Shown here piece by piece: positions 57,321-60,000 of a DNA stretch of 60,000 bases; position 1 is the first letter of the stretch, and each line of letters starts with the position of its first letter. A program made the position numbers and the translations under genes. Below the pieces are notes generated by a model. It had not been told where the DNA came from. It saw only the letters and a program-made list of their open reading frames with translations, and did no database searches. Source of the stretch: Nymphaea colorata (lineage: Eukaryota; Streptophyta; Magnoliopsida; Nymphaeales; Nymphaeaceae); the NCBI RefSeq assembly GCF_008831285.2, contig NC_045146.1, positions 18,533,149 through 18,593,148 on the forward strand, in the 5' to 3' direction.

Positions 57321-57529
57321 ATGTATTTTCGGATAAAGATTATATTTTTTACTTGGCCTTAGTGCCTATTTCTGCTGCATGTACTTTTAGTGACTGTTAC
57401 AATCACATTTTCACCCTCTTCTTCACCGGAGCCGGTAACTGACAATCCACGACTGGCGACCGGTGACTTTTTGTATGTGGATCTCCTTTAGCCTCCTCTC
57501 TCTCTCTAACTGCTGATTCCTTCGAAACC

Positions 57530-57735
57530 TTTCGTAGGTGGAGGGTGTGGAGAGTTTGCAGAGGGATAAAACACCCTCCATCGCAGAGGGTTTGCAGGCA
57601 AAGGGTGCAGTGGAGAAACCATAAGCATGTTATGGTGTCTCTACCTGGCGGAGGGTTTTTATAGGTGAGGGAGGGCGGTAGACGGTTTGCTTTGAGGTGA
57701 GGGAGGGTGGCAAACGGGAGGTGAGAGAGGGCAGC
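57530..57735. repeat. GAGGGTTTGCAG / GTGAGGGAGGG-rich purine block
   Basis: Degenerate short repeats of GGAGGGTGTGGAGAGTTTGC, GCAGAGGGTTTGCAGG and AGGTGAGGGAGGG. Open frames on the minus strand are consequences of the low complexity. Confidence 0.6.
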
Positions 57736-58213
57736 TGTGATTCCAAGAAGGAGGCTGCTTGGGTGAGGCTATGCTTAGGTGAGGTTGTTGCGAGAAGAAG
57801 ACGATGGTTAGCCTTACACCCACAGTTATTTTTATCGTCCCGAAATTTTTTTTCCACCCCTTGGGGTGGGACAAATTTTTGGAAAGAAATTTTTGGCAAT
57901 CATCCCAACGACAAGTTTTTTCATCACAAGTTTGATGTTAGGAAAAGTTTTTTAAAATTTGAATTTTATTTCCATTACTCCATGACATTTCCTGCCCATC
58001 AAACGTGCCCTAGATATTGCTAGATTCCAAAGAGATGGTGTAGTTTTTAGAAACCATTGGAACAATGAAGCTAGTGTTTCATAGGAGAAAGTAAAAACCC
58101 GTCGAAGTTGAGTACTTAGAGGACAAAAGAGAAACCCGATCATAGGGTTTCTATTCCACTTGTGTACATTTACTAGATGGCCTTGCATATTCATCGTTGT
58201 ACCAGCTCGCAAT

Positions 58214-59252
58214 CTATGTTGTCAAGGCGCCCAGGCAGCCTGGGCGCCAGGCAGAACCTAGAGCCTAAGCTGGCCGAGGCAAAAAAGGCGACCAATCATT
58301 TTTTTTTAGTTATGTTAATATGTCGAGTTATTTTGACTAACTATTACTAATATTTGAAATGTGGAGAGTAGTAACATAACAAGCGTAATCAACTTAAACC
58401 ATCAAAAATTAATTGTTGACTTTATTGGGTATACAAAATCAATAGAAGAAGTTTAACATTACTCATTAATTGTAATCTAATACAAGTAACCAAAAAAAAG
58501 AAAAACTGAATCTAATCTCTAGAAGAAAGAATGTAAATCGTAGGAAGGTTTTAATCCATTTGTACTTAAATAAAGACACAATATAATAAAAAAGACTAAT
58601 AATACATAATAGTATACATAATACATGTATGTGAACAAAAGTAACAATACATATAAGTACATAACGGTACTAACGTATGCATATAATAGGTATCACACAT
58701 ATTGTATAACAGGCTAACAGTATATACATATAATAGGTTGATGCAATACCATATAACAGGTATAACATATTGTACATAACAATATATGCATATAACATAT
58801 ATTATAATATATATAAAACAAGAATATTAACAAATTGTATTACAATACAATCTAACATAATAGTGTATACATATAAGTTTGTAGCAGGTATAACAAAGTA
58901 ACAATACATATATGTAACGTAACCATACTAATGTATACATATAACAGCTATGAGGTATCACAATATTATATATTAGACTAAGTGGCTAACAGTATAAACA
59001 TATAACAGCATAATCAACATAACAATACATAAAAATACGTAAGCAATACAAAATAGAGTACATAACAATATATACTCAATTAAGAAACTTTAATTGAAAG
59101 GGAATATAACTTTTCACTTTCTGATGGACTATGTGTGTCGCCACCTAGGCGAGCCTAGGCGCCAACACATATCCCGTCGCCTATATGGTGGACTTAGGCG
59201 ACGGGTGTGGACTCACACTTAGTTCATGCCTAGGTGAGGTCTTAACAACATA
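58214..59252. mobile_element. 1.04-kb TIR element, possibly Mutator-like
   Basis: Left end CTATGTTGTCAAGGCGCCCA and reversed right end TATGTTGTTAAGACCTCACC form terminal inverted repeats; both ends are rich in GCGCC and CCTAGGC. Flanks GCTCGCAAT (58205-58213) and GCTTGTGAT (59253-59261) differ by three transitions, which fits an aged 9-bp target duplication. The core, about 58380-59090, is a degenerate array of ATACATATAACAGG-like words without coding frame. Confidence 0.6.
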
Positions 59253-60000
59253 GCTTGTGATTCATCAAATTTCACAAACATGACTTGTTGATTTTAAAAT
59301 GAAGGGACTGTTTATGTGTCACCTGACTCAACACTAAAACTTGCTTGAGTTTTAGTCACAAAAAATTCAACCAAATTTGCTAGAGTCTTGCTTGATTCAC
59401 AAGTCTGCAGAGTTAAATGAGTTTTGGGTGAGGGGGGCCCTTTTCTAGATATAAACAAGTTCCTGTACTCATTTGACTCATAAGGGGGTTGATCTGATCT
59501 GATTCAACAAGTTGACTTGGCCAATTTTTTAAAAAATGGATTTAATTTCGTAGCAGTGTCACAAATATTGCGATGTTTTTGAAAATAGCACAATATTATC
59601 ATGGATTTATCACATTATTTTGAAAAAAAGGAAAAATATTTATCACATTATTATCGCATTTTTTTTGCGATTTTTTCATTTTTCTATTTTTAAGCATTGA
59701 TACTATCATGGATTTAAATATAAACTTAAACTAAATTATTTTCATCATTTTTATTATCATTACAACATTCCTTTTATCCCTTTCATATAGTCTTATTTAT
59801 GTTTATCTATTTGTTTCTCATCTATTTCATTTACCTGTTTCTTTTACTTTTTTTTTTAAATTTTTGAGTTTTCCCGAGATTTCCCCCCCAAAAAAAGAGC
59901 AAATTTGCTGTTAAAAAAAAAAATCTCATTGTTAAAAGCCTGATAACAATAAATGTGACAATGTTTCATAGTGCTCCGGTGAATTTTTATGTACTGGGCT

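Larger units (their letters stand above)
51600..60000 (+). other. Intron 15 (partial, over 8.4 kb)
   Basis: Starts with the donor GTAAGG. Bases 51600-53440 and 57740-58200 are A/T-rich with no gene. The rest carries TIR elements and two copia remnants. 59260-60000 is A/T-rich with poly-A and poly-T runs and nothing recognisable. Confidence 0.6.

Noticed and set aside
57630-58212. Overlapping frames in the purine-rich block after the copia remnant
   Set aside because: Several frames on both strands are open because of low complexity; no domain, no splice context.
1-60000. tRNA, rRNA or organelle-derived DNA
   Set aside because: No cloverleaf-like tRNA sequence, rRNA block or plastid/mitochondrial gene was recognised by eye; a tRNA scan could not be run.

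Overview
The window is nuclear DNA of a seed plant, most likely a flowering plant. Genes have many short exons with GT-AG introns. The introns hold Ty1/copia and Ty3/gypsy LTR retrotransposons, one with the plant-type initiator Met-tRNA primer site TGGTATCAGAGCC. There are many short TIR elements, and a CT-rich leader typical of plant promoters. Nothing bacterial (operons, CRISPR, rRNA or tRNA genes) was seen. The species cannot be named from the sequence.

Layout. (1) 1-710: the first exon, leader and TATA box of a minus-strand gene with a mitochondrial-type presequence; the rest of it lies left of the window. (2) 711-2231: intergenic DNA with an old, diverged direct duplication. (3) 2232-26414: a head-to-tail array of six units of about 4 kb. 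Each ends with a copy of the GC-rich promoter/leader module of the next gene; five are cut at the same base in the leader and the sixth runs on into the gene. The array contains a 100-N gap flanked by the same 203 bp on both sides, so copy number is not secure. (4) 26451-51599 and beyond the right edge: a plus-strand gene for a coiled-coil protein with a C-terminal AIR9 (A9)-like domain. Fifteen coding exons (620 codons, all phases consistent) are visible, with introns up to 10.9 kb. (5) The introns hold layered mobile DNA: gypsy remnants in intron 2; a decayed copia, a gypsy fragment, a long hairpin and a structurally complete but gag-less copia (41512-46481, TSD GAAAA) in intron 7; two tail-to-tail copia remnants and several TIR elements after exon 15.

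How the parts relate. The two host genes are divergently arranged, and the 24-kb array sits between them on the side of the coiled-coil gene. The working copy of that gene's promoter is unit 6. Units 1-5 are promoter and leader copies without the coding exon, so the array is a candidate for extra transcription starts, non-coding transcripts or repeat-directed silencing. That is inference; expression data would be needed.

No novel protein system was found. The most unusual feature is the promoter/leader array, with its identical junctions, alternating A/B units and mosaic first unit, and the assembly question attached to it.
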